DNA of 22,420 nucleotides from Oceanospirillaceae bacterium (GTDB lineage: Bacteria; Pseudomonadota; Gammaproteobacteria; Pseudomonadales; Balneatricaceae). The notes beneath the pieces are model-generated. The model did not search any database, was not told where the DNA came from, and saw nothing but the letters and a program-made list of their open reading frames with translations. The stretch is from assembly GCA_003521845.1 (NCBI GenBank), contig DPHB01000001.1, positions 50,378 through 72,797 on the forward strand. Reading direction: 5' to 3'. The position numbers and the translations under genes were made by a program. Of the stretch, positions 7,741-14,710 are shown in pieces (the stretch's first letter is position 1; each line of letters starts with the position of its first letter).

Positions 7741-8019
7741 ATGATTAAAAGCTTTCAACATAAAGGCTTGGAAAAATTTTTTACTAAGGGTAGCCTCGCT
7801 GGAATTCAGGCAATTCATGCTACAAAAATTCAAGATAGGTTAGCTTTCTTGCACGCTGCCTCAGTAGTTGAAGATATGGACAAGCCTGGTTATCGATTAC
7901 ATGCACTAAAAGGTAGGTTGAACGGGCATTGGGCTGTCAATGTTAGTGGTAATTGGCGCATTGTTTTTAAATTTGAAGATGGCAATGCTTATATTGTGAA
8001 CTACGAGGACTATCACTAA
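7741..8019 (+). CDS. higB: HigB-type toxin, RelE superfamily mRNA interferase
   Basis: A 92-residue toxin that in known HigB proteins cleaves mRNA on the translating ribosome. The start MIKSFQHKGLEKFF, the middle EDMDKPGYRLHALKG and the end NWRIVFKFEDGNAYIVNYEDYH are diagnostic of the HigB/proteic-killer family, and the length is usual. Although the frame is open to 7624, the ATG at 7741 was selected because GAGG lies eight bases upstream and the protein then aligns from residue 1. The stop overlaps the higA start by one base, so translation is probably coupled. Toxin-first order is normal for hig loci. The gene is more AT-rich than its neighbours, as in many horizontally acquired toxin-antitoxin pairs. 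Confidence 0.93.
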   Translation: MIKSFQHKGLEKFFTKGSLAGIQAIHATKIQDRLAFLHAASVVEDMDKPGYRLHALKGRLNGHWAVNVSGNWRIVFKFEDGNAYIVNYEDYH

Positions 8020-8324
8020 TGAATCTACAACAGCATAATCCACCCCACCCAGGGGAACTGATTTACCGTACTTATATTGAACCGTTCAACGACATTACGG
8101 GCAATATGATTGCTGATCAGCTTGGTGTGGCTCGTAGTACTTTCAGCCGCTTGTTGACAGGCAAGGCAGGCATTTCTCCAGAAATGGCCATCAGACTTTC
8201 TAAAGTATTAGGCAGTACTGCGGAAAGCTGGCTAACCCTACAAGAAAGCTATGACTTGTGGAAAGCGCGAAGATATGTAGATACCAAAGACCTAGAGCGT
8301 ATAGATTTTAATGAGGTTGCATAA
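8019..8324 (+). CDS. higA: HigA-type antitoxin, Xre-family DNA-binding protein
   Basis: A 101-residue partner of HigB. It starts with the family hallmark NPPHPGELI and has an Xre-type helix-turn-helix at about residues 28-67 (GNMIADQLGVARSTFSRLL, then GISPEMAIRLSKVLG), followed by the conserved ESWLTLQESYDLWKA. It should neutralise HigB and autorepress the operon, as known for the family. Its ATG overlaps the higB stop (TAATG), with GAGGA nine bases upstream inside higB. The stop codon lies within a hairpin (8315-8340). Confidence 0.93.
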   Translation: MNLQQHNPPHPGELIYRTYIEPFNDITGNMIADQLGVARSTFSRLLTGKAGISPEMAIRLSKVLGSTAESWLTLQESYDLWKARRYVDTKDLERIDFNEVA

Positions 8325-8340
8325 GGGTTACCCTGCAACC
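8315..8340. terminator. Hairpin over the end of higA, between convergent genes
   Basis: GGTTGC (8315-8320) pairs with GCAACC (8335-8340), and inside it AGGG (8324-8327) pairs with CCCT (8331-8334) around a three-base loop. It starts in the last codons of higA and lies 21 bases from the end of the facing deacylase gene. It lacks a clear U-tract, so it may be a weak or bidirectional terminator. Confidence 0.4.
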
Positions 8341-8361
8341 TGATTGATGTCTAACTCTGAT

Positions 8362-9546
8362 TTAGCTACGCAGTTCGCCCACTAAACGCTGCAGGAACCC
8401 CATGCATTGTTCAAGCTGCTGCCCATGAATAAATTCATCGGGCTTGTGGCCTTGTTCCATGCTGCCGGGACCACATACCACGGTGGTGATGTTGAGCATA
8501 TTGCTGAATAGGCCACCTTCGGTACCAAAGTTAATCTTGATATCCGTGTCGTGGCTGTCGGCTAGGCGGCGCATGAGGGCCACTATGTCGGTGTTCTCGG
8601 GCGTTTGTAGGCCTGGGTATTCCGATAGCACACGTGTTTCAATACCGCAGTCAGCATGTTTGGCTTGCATTTCCTCGCGCAGACCTTGTAGGAAGGCTTC
8701 AAAGTCTTGTAGCAGTTGCTGCGGATCTTCTTTGGCGATGTTGCGAATTTCAAAACGCAGTTGGCACAAATTAGGCACGATATTTAGGGCTGTACCGCCA
8801 TTGACGGTGCCTGTGTGCACGGTAGTGAAAGGTGGTGAAAAGGTGTCCTGGAAAGGGCCGTTTTGCTCCTTGTCCAAGGCCAGGTTTTCTAAATAGTGAA
8901 TAATGCGCGCAGCGTAGTTCACAGCGTTAACACCGGCTGGTGCCATACCAGAATGGCATTCTTTGCCACGTACTGTTACTTCTAGTGCCACCTTGCCCTT
9001 GTGAGCCGTCACCACTTCCATGCTGGTAGGTTCACCAATCACACAGGCTGCAGGGCGGTGAGGGTGGCTTTGCATGCGTTCAATAAGGTGGCGCACGCCA
9101 ACACAACCAATCTCTTCATCATAAGAAAAAGCGAGATGAATAGGTTGGCTTAATGGCTGTTTCACCATCTCTGGTACCGCGGCCAAGACGCAAGCTAAAA
9201 ATCCTTTCATGTCGGTGGTGCCACGGCCATAGTAACGGCCATCTTCTAGGCTTAGTTGGAAGGGATCTTTGGTCCAATTTTGGCCAGTTACCGGCACTGT
9301 GTCTGTGTGTCCAGAGAGCATGACGCCACCGTCAATATCGGGGCCGATAGTGGCAAACAAGTTGGCTTTAGGCAGTTCTGGGTCGTGCACTAGGTCACTG
9401 CTAACACCATGCTCGCCAAGGTAGTCTTGGATAAACTGCATAAGCGGCATATTGCTATTGCAGCTAGTGGTATCAAAGGCAATAAGTTTGTCTAGCAGCG
9501 CAATAGCGCTAGCGGTGGCAGTAGTGGTGGCAGGTGAAGCAGACAT
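8362..9546 (-). CDS. ArgE-like N-acyl amino acid deacylase (M20 metallopeptidase)
   Basis: A 394-residue member of the acetylornithine deacetylase/succinyl-diaminopimelate desuccinylase family, zinc enzymes that remove N-acyl groups. Metal ligands are visible: H80 and D82 in LSGHTDTVP, D112 in GRGTTDMKGF, E144-E145 in YDEEIG, E172 in IGEPTS, and a late His in GHKPDEFIHG. The motifs IGEPTSMEVVTAHKGK and GRGTTDMKGF are especially ArgE-like. The ATG at 9546 was chosen because the protein then starts at the family position; the frame is open upstream but runs into the preceding gene. It follows the DUF1028 gene by five bases and a GGAGA sits in that gene's end, so it is the third gene of a ridA operon. 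No arginine-biosynthesis genes are nearby, so a catabolic deacylation of the imported substrate is more likely than ornithine synthesis. Confidence 0.88.
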   Translation of the reverse strand: MSASPATTTATASAIALLDKLIAFDTTSCNSNMPLMQFIQDYLGEHGVSSDLVHDPELPKANLFATIGPDIDGGVMLSGHTDTVPVTGQNWTKDPFQLSLEDGRYYGRGTTDMKGFLACVLAAVPEMVKQPLSQPIHLAFSYDEEIGCVGVRHLIERMQSHPHRPAACVIGEPTSMEVVTAHKGKVALEVTVRGKECHSGMAPAGVNAVNYAARIIHYLENLALDKEQNGPFQDTFSPPFTTVHTGTVNGGTALNIVPNLCQLRFEIRNIAKEDPQQLLQDFEAFLQGLREEMQAKHADCGIETRVLSEYPGLQTPENTDIVALMRRLADSHDTDIKINFGTEGGLFSNMLNITTVVCGPGSMEQGHKPDEFIHGQQLEQCMGFLQRLVGELRS

Positions 9547-9551
9547 GATGA

Positions 9552-10223
9552 TTATTCGTCTCCAGGTACGCCGTAGGATTCTGAGTTGGCAGGGTCTAAG
9601 GCACGGGTAATATAGGCCTGCATTTGTGGCTGGTAGTTTTCCCATACCATGCGTAGTTCGCCAATAGGGGAGATATGCCAGTCTACACGTAGGTCCACGA
9701 TCGGCCACTCCGGCTCACCGTAAACCAGCACGCCGGCAGAATGGACTGGGCCCATTTCGCCCCCAGCGACTAAGCCAGCTTCAAGCGCCGCAATAAGGCG
9801 CTCGGCTAGGTGGCCCTTTGAGCTTTCGAAATGATCCACCATGGCCTGAGGTACTTCTGTGTTGGCCAGCAGGTTACCCATGGCCAAGCAGTTGTTGCCA
9901 GTGGCCGTAGCGAAAATGCCCAGGGCTTCGTCACCAGAGAACACAGCACTGCTGCCATCTTTGCTTAGTACGCCTAATTGACGCCAATTGATATTGTCTT
10001 CCGCCGCTTGCAGCTGGGCCATGGCTTGCTCGGCAGAAGCACCATTTTTGAGCATGTCTAAACCCATAGGGCCAAGATTGGGGTTGGTGATGTTTTGTGT
10101 TAAACATACGCCCGTATCACTGGCTGCAAAGGCGCAGCGACTAGTAACACAAATGCTCGAAGAAGTGATCACGCAGCCCACTAGGCCGGTATCAGGACAT
10201 ACACCTGCTACAGAAAATGTCAT
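9552..10223 (-). CDS. DUF1028 family protein (Ntn-hydrolase-like), function unknown
   Basis: A 223-residue protein recognised as a DUF1028 member. It has the characteristic start TFSVAGVCPDTGLVGCVITS, the middle TQNITNPNLGPMGLDML and the late VDLRVDWHISPIGEL. The family has an Ntn-hydrolase-like fold prediction and no established reaction. An AAGGAATC ribosome binding site lies upstream of the ATG, and the gene is 34 bases after ridA and 5 bases before the ArgE-like gene, so the three are almost certainly cotranscribed. Its repeated company with RidA and deacylases in bacteria suggests a small hydrolytic or repair step on an amino acid derivative; this is inference. Confidence 0.85.
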   Translation of the reverse strand: MTFSVAGVCPDTGLVGCVITSSSICVTSRCAFAASDTGVCLTQNITNPNLGPMGLDMLKNGASAEQAMAQLQAAEDNINWRQLGVLSKDGSSAVFSGDEALGIFATATGNNCLAMGNLLANTEVPQAMVDHFESSKGHLAERLIAALEAGLVAGGEMGPVHSAGVLVYGEPEWPIVDLRVDWHISPIGELRMVWENYQPQMQAYITRALDPANSESYGVPGDE

Positions 10224-10257
10224 GGTTTGATTCCTTTTATACTTTTATCTTAGTGGC

Positions 10258-10677
10258 TTAGGCTTGGTCGTCTGGAATAACGGCGATAATGTCAATTTCC
10301 ATCAACCATTCTGGTTGTGCTAGGGCCTGTACGACGATGCCGGTCGAAATAGGAAATACACCTTTAAACCACTTGCCGGTTTCTAGATATACCGCTTCAC
10401 GGAAACGTGGGTCGGTGATGTAGGTGGTGGTTTTAACCACATGGCTTATGTCTGAACCGGCTTCCTTTAATAGTTGGTCTACATTTTTCATGGCTTGTGC
10501 TGCTTGTGCACCTGGGTCGCCAAGACCAATTAAGTTACCATCAAAATCTGTGCCTACTTGGCCACGTACATACACAGTATTGCCAGCGCGTACGGCTTGG
10601 CAAAGGTCGTTATCTAACACCTGATTGGGGTAGGTGTCCTTGGTGTTAAACATGCGGATGCGAGTGTGGGTTGGCAT
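10258..10677 (-). CDS. RidA-family (YjgF/UK114) enamine/imine deaminase
   Basis: A 139-residue RidA superfamily protein. Known members hydrolyse reactive enamine/imine intermediates released by PLP enzymes and amino acid oxidases. Family segments are VRAGNTVYVRGQVGTD, GDPGAQAAQAMKNVDQLLKEAGS, VVKTTTYITDP and the C-terminal EWLMEIDIIAV. The canonical active-site Arg of RidA (in the C-R-G-F-R-type motif of archetypal members) is not clearly present, so it may belong to one of the other Rid subfamilies. The ATG at 10677 was selected because AAGGAA lies six bases upstream; the frame is open ten codons further. It is the first gene of the leftward three-gene operon and is divergent from the LysR gene (159-base gap), which probably controls it. 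The transaminase at 17079 is a plausible source of its imine substrate. Confidence 0.88.
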   Translation of the reverse strand: MPTHTRIRMFNTKDTYPNQVLDNDLCQAVRAGNTVYVRGQVGTDFDGNLIGLGDPGAQAAQAMKNVDQLLKEAGSDISHVVKTTTYITDPRFREAVYLETGKWFKGVFPISTGIVVQALAQPEWLMEIDIIAVIPDDQA

Positions 10678-10769
10678 GGCGAATTCCTTGGCAAGTTGAA
10701 CTATCAAAATAGCGCTCTAGGGTATGAATAAACTAGGTATTAGTAAAATAGTATTAAAATTACTTAAGC

Positions 10770-10784
10770 ATAGGAAAAACCTAT
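10770..10784. promoter_or_regulatory. LysR-type binding site between ridA and the LysR gene
   Basis: ATAGG (10770-10774) and CCTAT (10780-10784) are an exact inverted repeat around AAAAA, and contain the LysR consensus T-N11-A (T at 10771, A at 10783). It lies about 52 bases upstream of the LysR start. A pair of direct repeats, CTAGGGTAT (10717-10725) and CTAGGTAT (10733-10740), lies nearer ridA and may be activation sites. Confidence 0.5.
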
Positions 10785-10836
10785 TCAGGCTGTTATGCTG
10801 TGCTCAATTCCTATTGTTTGTCGGGTAGATCATGCT

Positions 10837-11730
10837 ATGCAATTAACATTAAAGCAACTGCGTTACTTCGTTTGCGCCGGTGAAAATGCCAGCGTTACCA
10901 AAGCCGCCAAAGCCATGTTTGTCAGCCAGCCTTCTATTTCCTCTGCCATCTTGCACATCGAAGAGCAAACAGGTTTGGATCTATTTATCCGCCATCATGC
11001 CCAAGGCCTTTCTTTGACCCCATCCGGTCAGCGCTTTATGTTGAAGGCCAAACAGCTGTTAGAAGAAGCGGATAACCTAGGCAAATTTGCCACTTCCCTA
11101 ACGGAATCGATCAGCGGTAGCCTACGTTTTGTTAGCCTACCCACCTTTGCACCGATTATTCTACCTAGCGTGATGCGCCAGTTTAGGGACCTGTACCCGG
11201 ACGTACATTTGCACTGTGACGAGGCCGACCAAGAAAAGATCCTAGCAGGTCTGCTAGAAGGCCGTTATGAATTTGCGGTTACCTACGATCTGCAAGTGCC
11301 CGCCGAGCTGGAATTTACCCCAATCACTGAATTTCCACCCTATGTACTGTTGCCAAGCGATCACCCCTTAGCCACGGCAACGGCGGTAAGCATTGAGCAG
11401 TTGGCAGAACATCCCATGATCCTCTTGGATTGGCCCATGAGCCGAGATTATTTCTACTCTTTGTTCCTTTCCCAAGGCGTGGAGCCCAATATTGCCTATC
11501 GTGCCAATTCCTTAGCCATGGTGCGGGGGTTGGTTGCCAATGGCCTGGGCTACGCCTTGTTTAACACCCCTTTAGCCAGCGATACTAGCCTTGATGGTCA
11601 CAAGATCGTCATGTTGCCACTGACGGGTTCCCCCCATCCAACCCGCCTAGGAGTTGCCACCCTCAAAGACGTGCGCAGCACCCCAGCCGCCAATGCCTTC
11701 ATTGACAAACTGCGCACCCAATTAATGTAA
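10837..11730 (+). CDS. LysR-family regulator of the deacylase/importer locus
   Basis: A 297-residue LysR-type regulator with the winged helix-turn-helix at about residues 1-60 (LKQLRYFVCAGENASVTKAAK, then VSQPSISSAILHIEEQTGLDLF) and an effector-binding domain after about residue 90. The ATG at 10837 gives the normal start MQLTLKQLRYF; the frame is open 14 codons further but without family similarity. It is divergent from ridA with a T-N11-A inverted repeat between them, the classical layout for autoregulation plus control of the divergent operon. It is followed by an intrinsic terminator and then the transporter operon on the same strand, so the importer probably has its own promoter. The inducer is unknown; the imported substrate or a derivative would be expected. 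Confidence 0.88.
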   Translation: MQLTLKQLRYFVCAGENASVTKAAKAMFVSQPSISSAILHIEEQTGLDLFIRHHAQGLSLTPSGQRFMLKAKQLLEEADNLGKFATSLTESISGSLRFVSLPTFAPIILPSVMRQFRDLYPDVHLHCDEADQEKILAGLLEGRYEFAVTYDLQVPAELEFTPITEFPPYVLLPSDHPLATATAVSIEQLAEHPMILLDWPMSRDYFYSLFLSQGVEPNIAYRANSLAMVRGLVANGLGYALFNTPLASDTSLDGHKIVMLPLTGSPHPTRLGVATLKDVRSTPAANAFIDKLRTQLM

Positions 11731-11757
11731 CAATACGTAAATACACCTGGCACTTTG

Positions 11758-11805
11758 GGGTCTGACCCTAAAAAAAGGGGGCTATAACCCCTTGGGGTTA
11801 TTTTT
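11758..11805 (+). terminator. Intrinsic terminator after the LysR gene, with adjoining REP-like fragment
   Basis: ATAACCCC (11784-11791) and GGGGTTAT (11794-11801) make an eight-base stem with a two-base loop, followed by TTTT, a good rho-independent terminator 53 bases after the LysR stop. Just before it, GGGTC-T-GACCC (11758-11768) is a small perfect palindrome within a sequence (GGCACTTTGGGGTCTGACCC) that looks like a fragment of a dispersed repeat. The poly-A before the stem may let it work leftward as well. Confidence 0.7.
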
Positions 11806-11865
11806 AAAACTGGTCGCTTGCGGCATTCTGAGGCTCATAATAAGAGAGTTCACAGGAGACTGGTT

Positions 11866-12957
11866 TTGACCGATCAGCATCAAGCCGCGATCGACGTGCG
11901 CAATGTAGTGAAGAAGTTTGGCAATTTCACTGCCTTAGAAAACGTTTCTTTAACTATTCGTGACAATGAGTTTTTTACCCTGCTTGGCCCATCTGGCTGT
12001 GGCAAGACTACCCTGTTACGTTCTATTGCCGGATTCGAGCAGGTGACCGATGGCGAGATTCAGCTGTTTGGCGACGACATAGCCGACTTGCCACCCAATA
12101 AGCGCCCCATTAATACCGTATTTCAAAACTACGCTTTGTTCCCTCATATGAGCATTTTGGAAAACATCATGTTTGGCGTAGAAATGCGTGGTAATGACAA
12201 GGCAGTGGCACGCACGCGAGCCGGCGAAATGTTGGAGCTGGTGCAGCTTAGTCAGTTTGCCCAGCGTAAGCCGTCACAGCTTTCAGGTGGCCAGCAGCAG
12301 CGTGTGGCCTTGGCCCGTGCCTTGGCACCGCAGCCACGGGTACTCTTGCTGGATGAACCCTTGTCTGCTCTTGATTTGAAATTGCGTAAGGCTATGCAGT
12401 TGGAACTCAAGGCTATGCAGCGCGAAACGGGGATCACCTTTATCTTTGTTACCCACGACCAAGAAGAAGCCCTAACCATGTCGGACCGTATCGCTGTTAT
12501 GTCAGACGGTAAGGTGCAGCAGCTTGGTGGCGCACGAGATATCTACGAAACGCCCGACAATGTATTTGTTGCTGACTTTATCGGTGAAACTAATCTACTG
12601 AAAATCACCGTCGATCAGATCATTGATGGCCGTGCCCACTGCCAACTTGGTGGCGGCCATAAGCTGACTTGTAATGAAGTCCAAGGTATCGGTGTGGGCA
12701 CTCAGGTGCATTTGTCAGTACGTCCAGAGCGCTTGTTCTTGTCTACCCAGCCATTTGAAGAAGAGAGCATGGCGGCTACTGTCATTGAGAATATTTACGT
12801 CGGAACCGACGTACAGTCTATTGTACAGCTCAACGATGGCCCTAAGATGACCATCCGTACCCAGAATTCAGAACTAGGTAATAAGGCCGTTTTTGACCTG
12901 GGTACCAATGTGTTTGTTAGCATGGAGGCGGGTGCTGCGCGCCTGTTGCATGACTAA
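11866..12957 (+). CDS. Polyamine-type ABC importer, ATP-binding subunit (PotA/PotG-like)
   Basis: A 363-residue ATPase of the spermidine/putrescine (POPT) ABC class, energising uptake on the cytoplasmic side. Walker A GPSGCGKT is at residues 41-48, the Q-loop at Q87, the signature LSGGQ at 139-143, Walker B LLLDEP at 160-165 and the switch histidine at 197 (VTHDQEEA). A C-terminal TOBE-type domain follows about residue 280. Translation probably starts at the TTG at 11866, because AGGAGA lies six bases upstream; the frame continues upstream to 11818 with no ribosome binding site. The stop overlaps the next gene's ATG by one base, so the operon is translationally coupled. Ligand specificity cannot be told from this subunit. 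Confidence 0.93.
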   Translation: MTDQHQAAIDVRNVVKKFGNFTALENVSLTIRDNEFFTLLGPSGCGKTTLLRSIAGFEQVTDGEIQLFGDDIADLPPNKRPINTVFQNYALFPHMSILENIMFGVEMRGNDKAVARTRAGEMLELVQLSQFAQRKPSQLSGGQQQRVALARALAPQPRVLLLDEPLSALDLKLRKAMQLELKAMQRETGITFIFVTHDQEEALTMSDRIAVMSDGKVQQLGGARDIYETPDNVFVADFIGETNLLKITVDQIIDGRAHCQLGGGHKLTCNEVQGIGVGTQVHLSVRPERLFLSTQPFEEESMAATVIENIYVGTDVQSIVQLNDGPKMTIRTQNSELGNKAVFDLGTNVFVSMEAGAARLLHD

Positions 12958-13877
12958 TGGCTGGCGCTAACATCAAAAGTGGCATTGCCACGGATACTTA
13001 CGCTAAGGAACGCTATTGGCTGCTGTTGCCGTCTTGGGCAGTGTTGCTTATTTTTATTGTTGTGCCCGTTGCCATCATGATGGTGTATTCGTTTTTGACC
13101 AAAGAATTCCGTGGTGGGGTGATATGGGAATTTTCCATGGCCGCTTACGATCAGTTCTTCTTTGATCGTGGTTTGTTTGGCGATGAACCGGCCAAGATTG
13201 AATGGACCTACCTCAACATCTATTGGCGTTCTATCTGGCAGGCCGGTTTGGCTACCATCTTTAGCTTGGCCATTGGTTTTCCTACGGCTTATTTTATCGC
13301 TACCCGGGATGCCAAGGTGCGCCCCATCTGGGTCTTTCTTATTACCATTCCTTATTGGGTCAACTTGTTGATTCGTACGGTTTCTATGAAGTTTTTGTTG
13401 CGTGATAACGGCCCTTTGAACAGCTTTTTGCAGATGCTGGAAGTGATCGAAGAGCCCTTGCATATCATCAATACCAACCTGGCGGTGCAGCTAGGGCTGT
13501 TCTATAGCTACCTGCCGTTTATGGTGCTGCCAATTTATGCCGCTATCGAACGTTATAACTTTAGCCTTAGCGAAGCCGCTGCTGACTTGTATGCCAGCAA
13601 GTGGCAAACCCTCAGATATGTAATTTTGCCTACGGTGAAACCCGGTGTTATCGCCGGTTGCATCTTGGTTTTTGTACCTTCCATGGGGGCTTTCTTGGCA
13701 CCGGATCTATTGGGAGGAGCAAAGAACTTTATGATTGGCTCTTTGATTGAGGAGCAGTTTAAAGGCAATGCTGGCAACTGGCCCTTTGGCGCTGCTGCTT
13801 CGATGATTTTGTTAACTATGGTGCTGATCATACTGATGGTCTTTTCGCGTCAGCAGTCTAAGGCGCAGGAGGCATAA
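12957..13877 (+). CDS. Polyamine-type ABC importer, permease 1 (PotB/PotH-like)
   Basis: A 306-residue inner-membrane permease with about six hydrophobic segments (the first at about 20-45). The cytoplasmic EAA loop that contacts the ATPase lies at about 206-229 (SEAAADLYASKWQTLRYVILPTVKPG). The long N-terminal loop between the first two membrane segments, with WTYLNIYWRS before the second, is typical of PotB/PotH rather than PotC. The ATG overlaps the ATPase stop (TAATG), and permease 2 follows after two bases. It should pair with permease 2 in a heterodimeric channel. Confidence 0.93.
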   Translation: MAGANIKSGIATDTYAKERYWLLLPSWAVLLIFIVVPVAIMMVYSFLTKEFRGGVIWEFSMAAYDQFFFDRGLFGDEPAKIEWTYLNIYWRSIWQAGLATIFSLAIGFPTAYFIATRDAKVRPIWVFLITIPYWVNLLIRTVSMKFLLRDNGPLNSFLQMLEVIEEPLHIINTNLAVQLGLFYSYLPFMVLPIYAAIERYNFSLSEAAADLYASKWQTLRYVILPTVKPGVIAGCILVFVPSMGAFLAPDLLGGAKNFMIGSLIEEQFKGNAGNWPFGAAASMILLTMVLIILMVFSRQQSKAQEA

Positions 13878-13879
13878 TC

Positions 13880-14689
13880 ATGGCGACTAAGAACTTTGAT
13901 TTACGCTCTTATAAAGGCTTCCGCTTTTTGACCATCCTGTGTTTGGTCATTCTGTATGCCCCGCTGGTCATCGTGACTATTTATAGTTTTAACGACTCCA
14001 AGTCTATCACCATCTGGGAAGGGTTCTCGTTCCGTTGGTACATCGATATGTTCAGCGGGCCGGAGTCGGCCAAGTTTAAGTTGGCCGCATGGAATTCTTT
14101 TGTTATCGCTATTGCCGCGGCCACCATTGCCACGACCATAGCCACCTTGTCGGCCACCAGCTTGGTGCGTGGCGGTATGTTCCGTACCCGTACCTTGTCC
14201 TTGGGGTTAATTAGCTTGCCCTTGATGGTGCCAGAGATTGTCACTGCCGTGGCTACCTTGATCTTCTTCAATACCATTGGTTTTGATCGTGGCTTGTTAA
14301 CTATCGTTATTGCCCACATCGTGTTTTGTATTCCTTTTGCTTACTTGCCTATTGCGGCACGTATGCAAGGCATTGAAGACAGCTATGAACAGGCCGCTCA
14401 AGACCTATACGCAAGCAAATTTCAAACCTTCACCAAGATCCTTATGCCCTTGATGATGCCGGGTATTATTTCCGGTTTTCTGTTGGCGTTTATCGTGTCT
14501 TTGGATGATTTCATTATTACCAACTTTGTCAAAGGTGCTGGGGTCGAAACCCTACCTACTGCTATCTTTGGTTCGGTAAAACAGGGCATTAAGCCCAACA
14601 TTATGGCCATTTCCACAGCGCTGCTTGCGGTGTCGGTGATGTTCGTGACCTTAAGTTATTTTGTCTCTAAGTCAGAGCAAAAAGATTGA
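13880..14689 (+). CDS. Polyamine-type ABC importer, permease 2 (PotC/PotI-like)
   Basis: A 269-residue inner-membrane permease. A first membrane segment lies at about 15-37, and YSFNDSKSITIWEGFSFRWY is the characteristic PotC/PotI periplasmic opening. The EAA loop lies at about 169-195 (YEQAAQDLYASKFQTFTKILMPLMMPG). The strong AGGAGG at 13867-13872 is within the end of permease 1. The binding protein gene follows after 21 bases. Length and segment number are normal for the family. Confidence 0.93.
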   Translation: MATKNFDLRSYKGFRFLTILCLVILYAPLVIVTIYSFNDSKSITIWEGFSFRWYIDMFSGPESAKFKLAAWNSFVIAIAAATIATTIATLSATSLVRGGMFRTRTLSLGLISLPLMVPEIVTAVATLIFFNTIGFDRGLLTIVIAHIVFCIPFAYLPIAARMQGIEDSYEQAAQDLYASKFQTFTKILMPLMMPGIISGFLLAFIVSLDDFIITNFVKGAGVETLPTAIFGSVKQGIKPNIMAISTALLAVSVMFVTLSYFVSKSEQKD

Positions 14690-14710
14690 TCAGCTAATCA
14701 GGAGAAAACA

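Noticed and set aside
8444..8896. 150-codon open frame antisense to the ArgE-like gene
   Set aside because: Serine/cysteine-rich shadow of a clear M20 enzyme, with no ribosome binding site or family similarity.
9547..9708. 54-codon extension of the ArgE-like protein
   Set aside because: It overlaps the DUF1028 coding region in another frame; the ATG at 9546 fits the family.
11818..11865. Longer TTG start for the importer ATPase
   Set aside because: No ribosome binding site upstream, whereas the TTG at 11866 has AGGAGA six bases before it.
11731..11865. Possible riboswitch in the importer leader
   Set aside because: The only strong structure is the terminator of the upstream LysR gene; no known aptamer motif was recognised.
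12954..13463. 169-codon open frame antisense to the permease 1 gene
   Set aside because: Low-complexity, histidine- and glutamine-rich translation opposite a well-supported membrane protein; a shadow frame.
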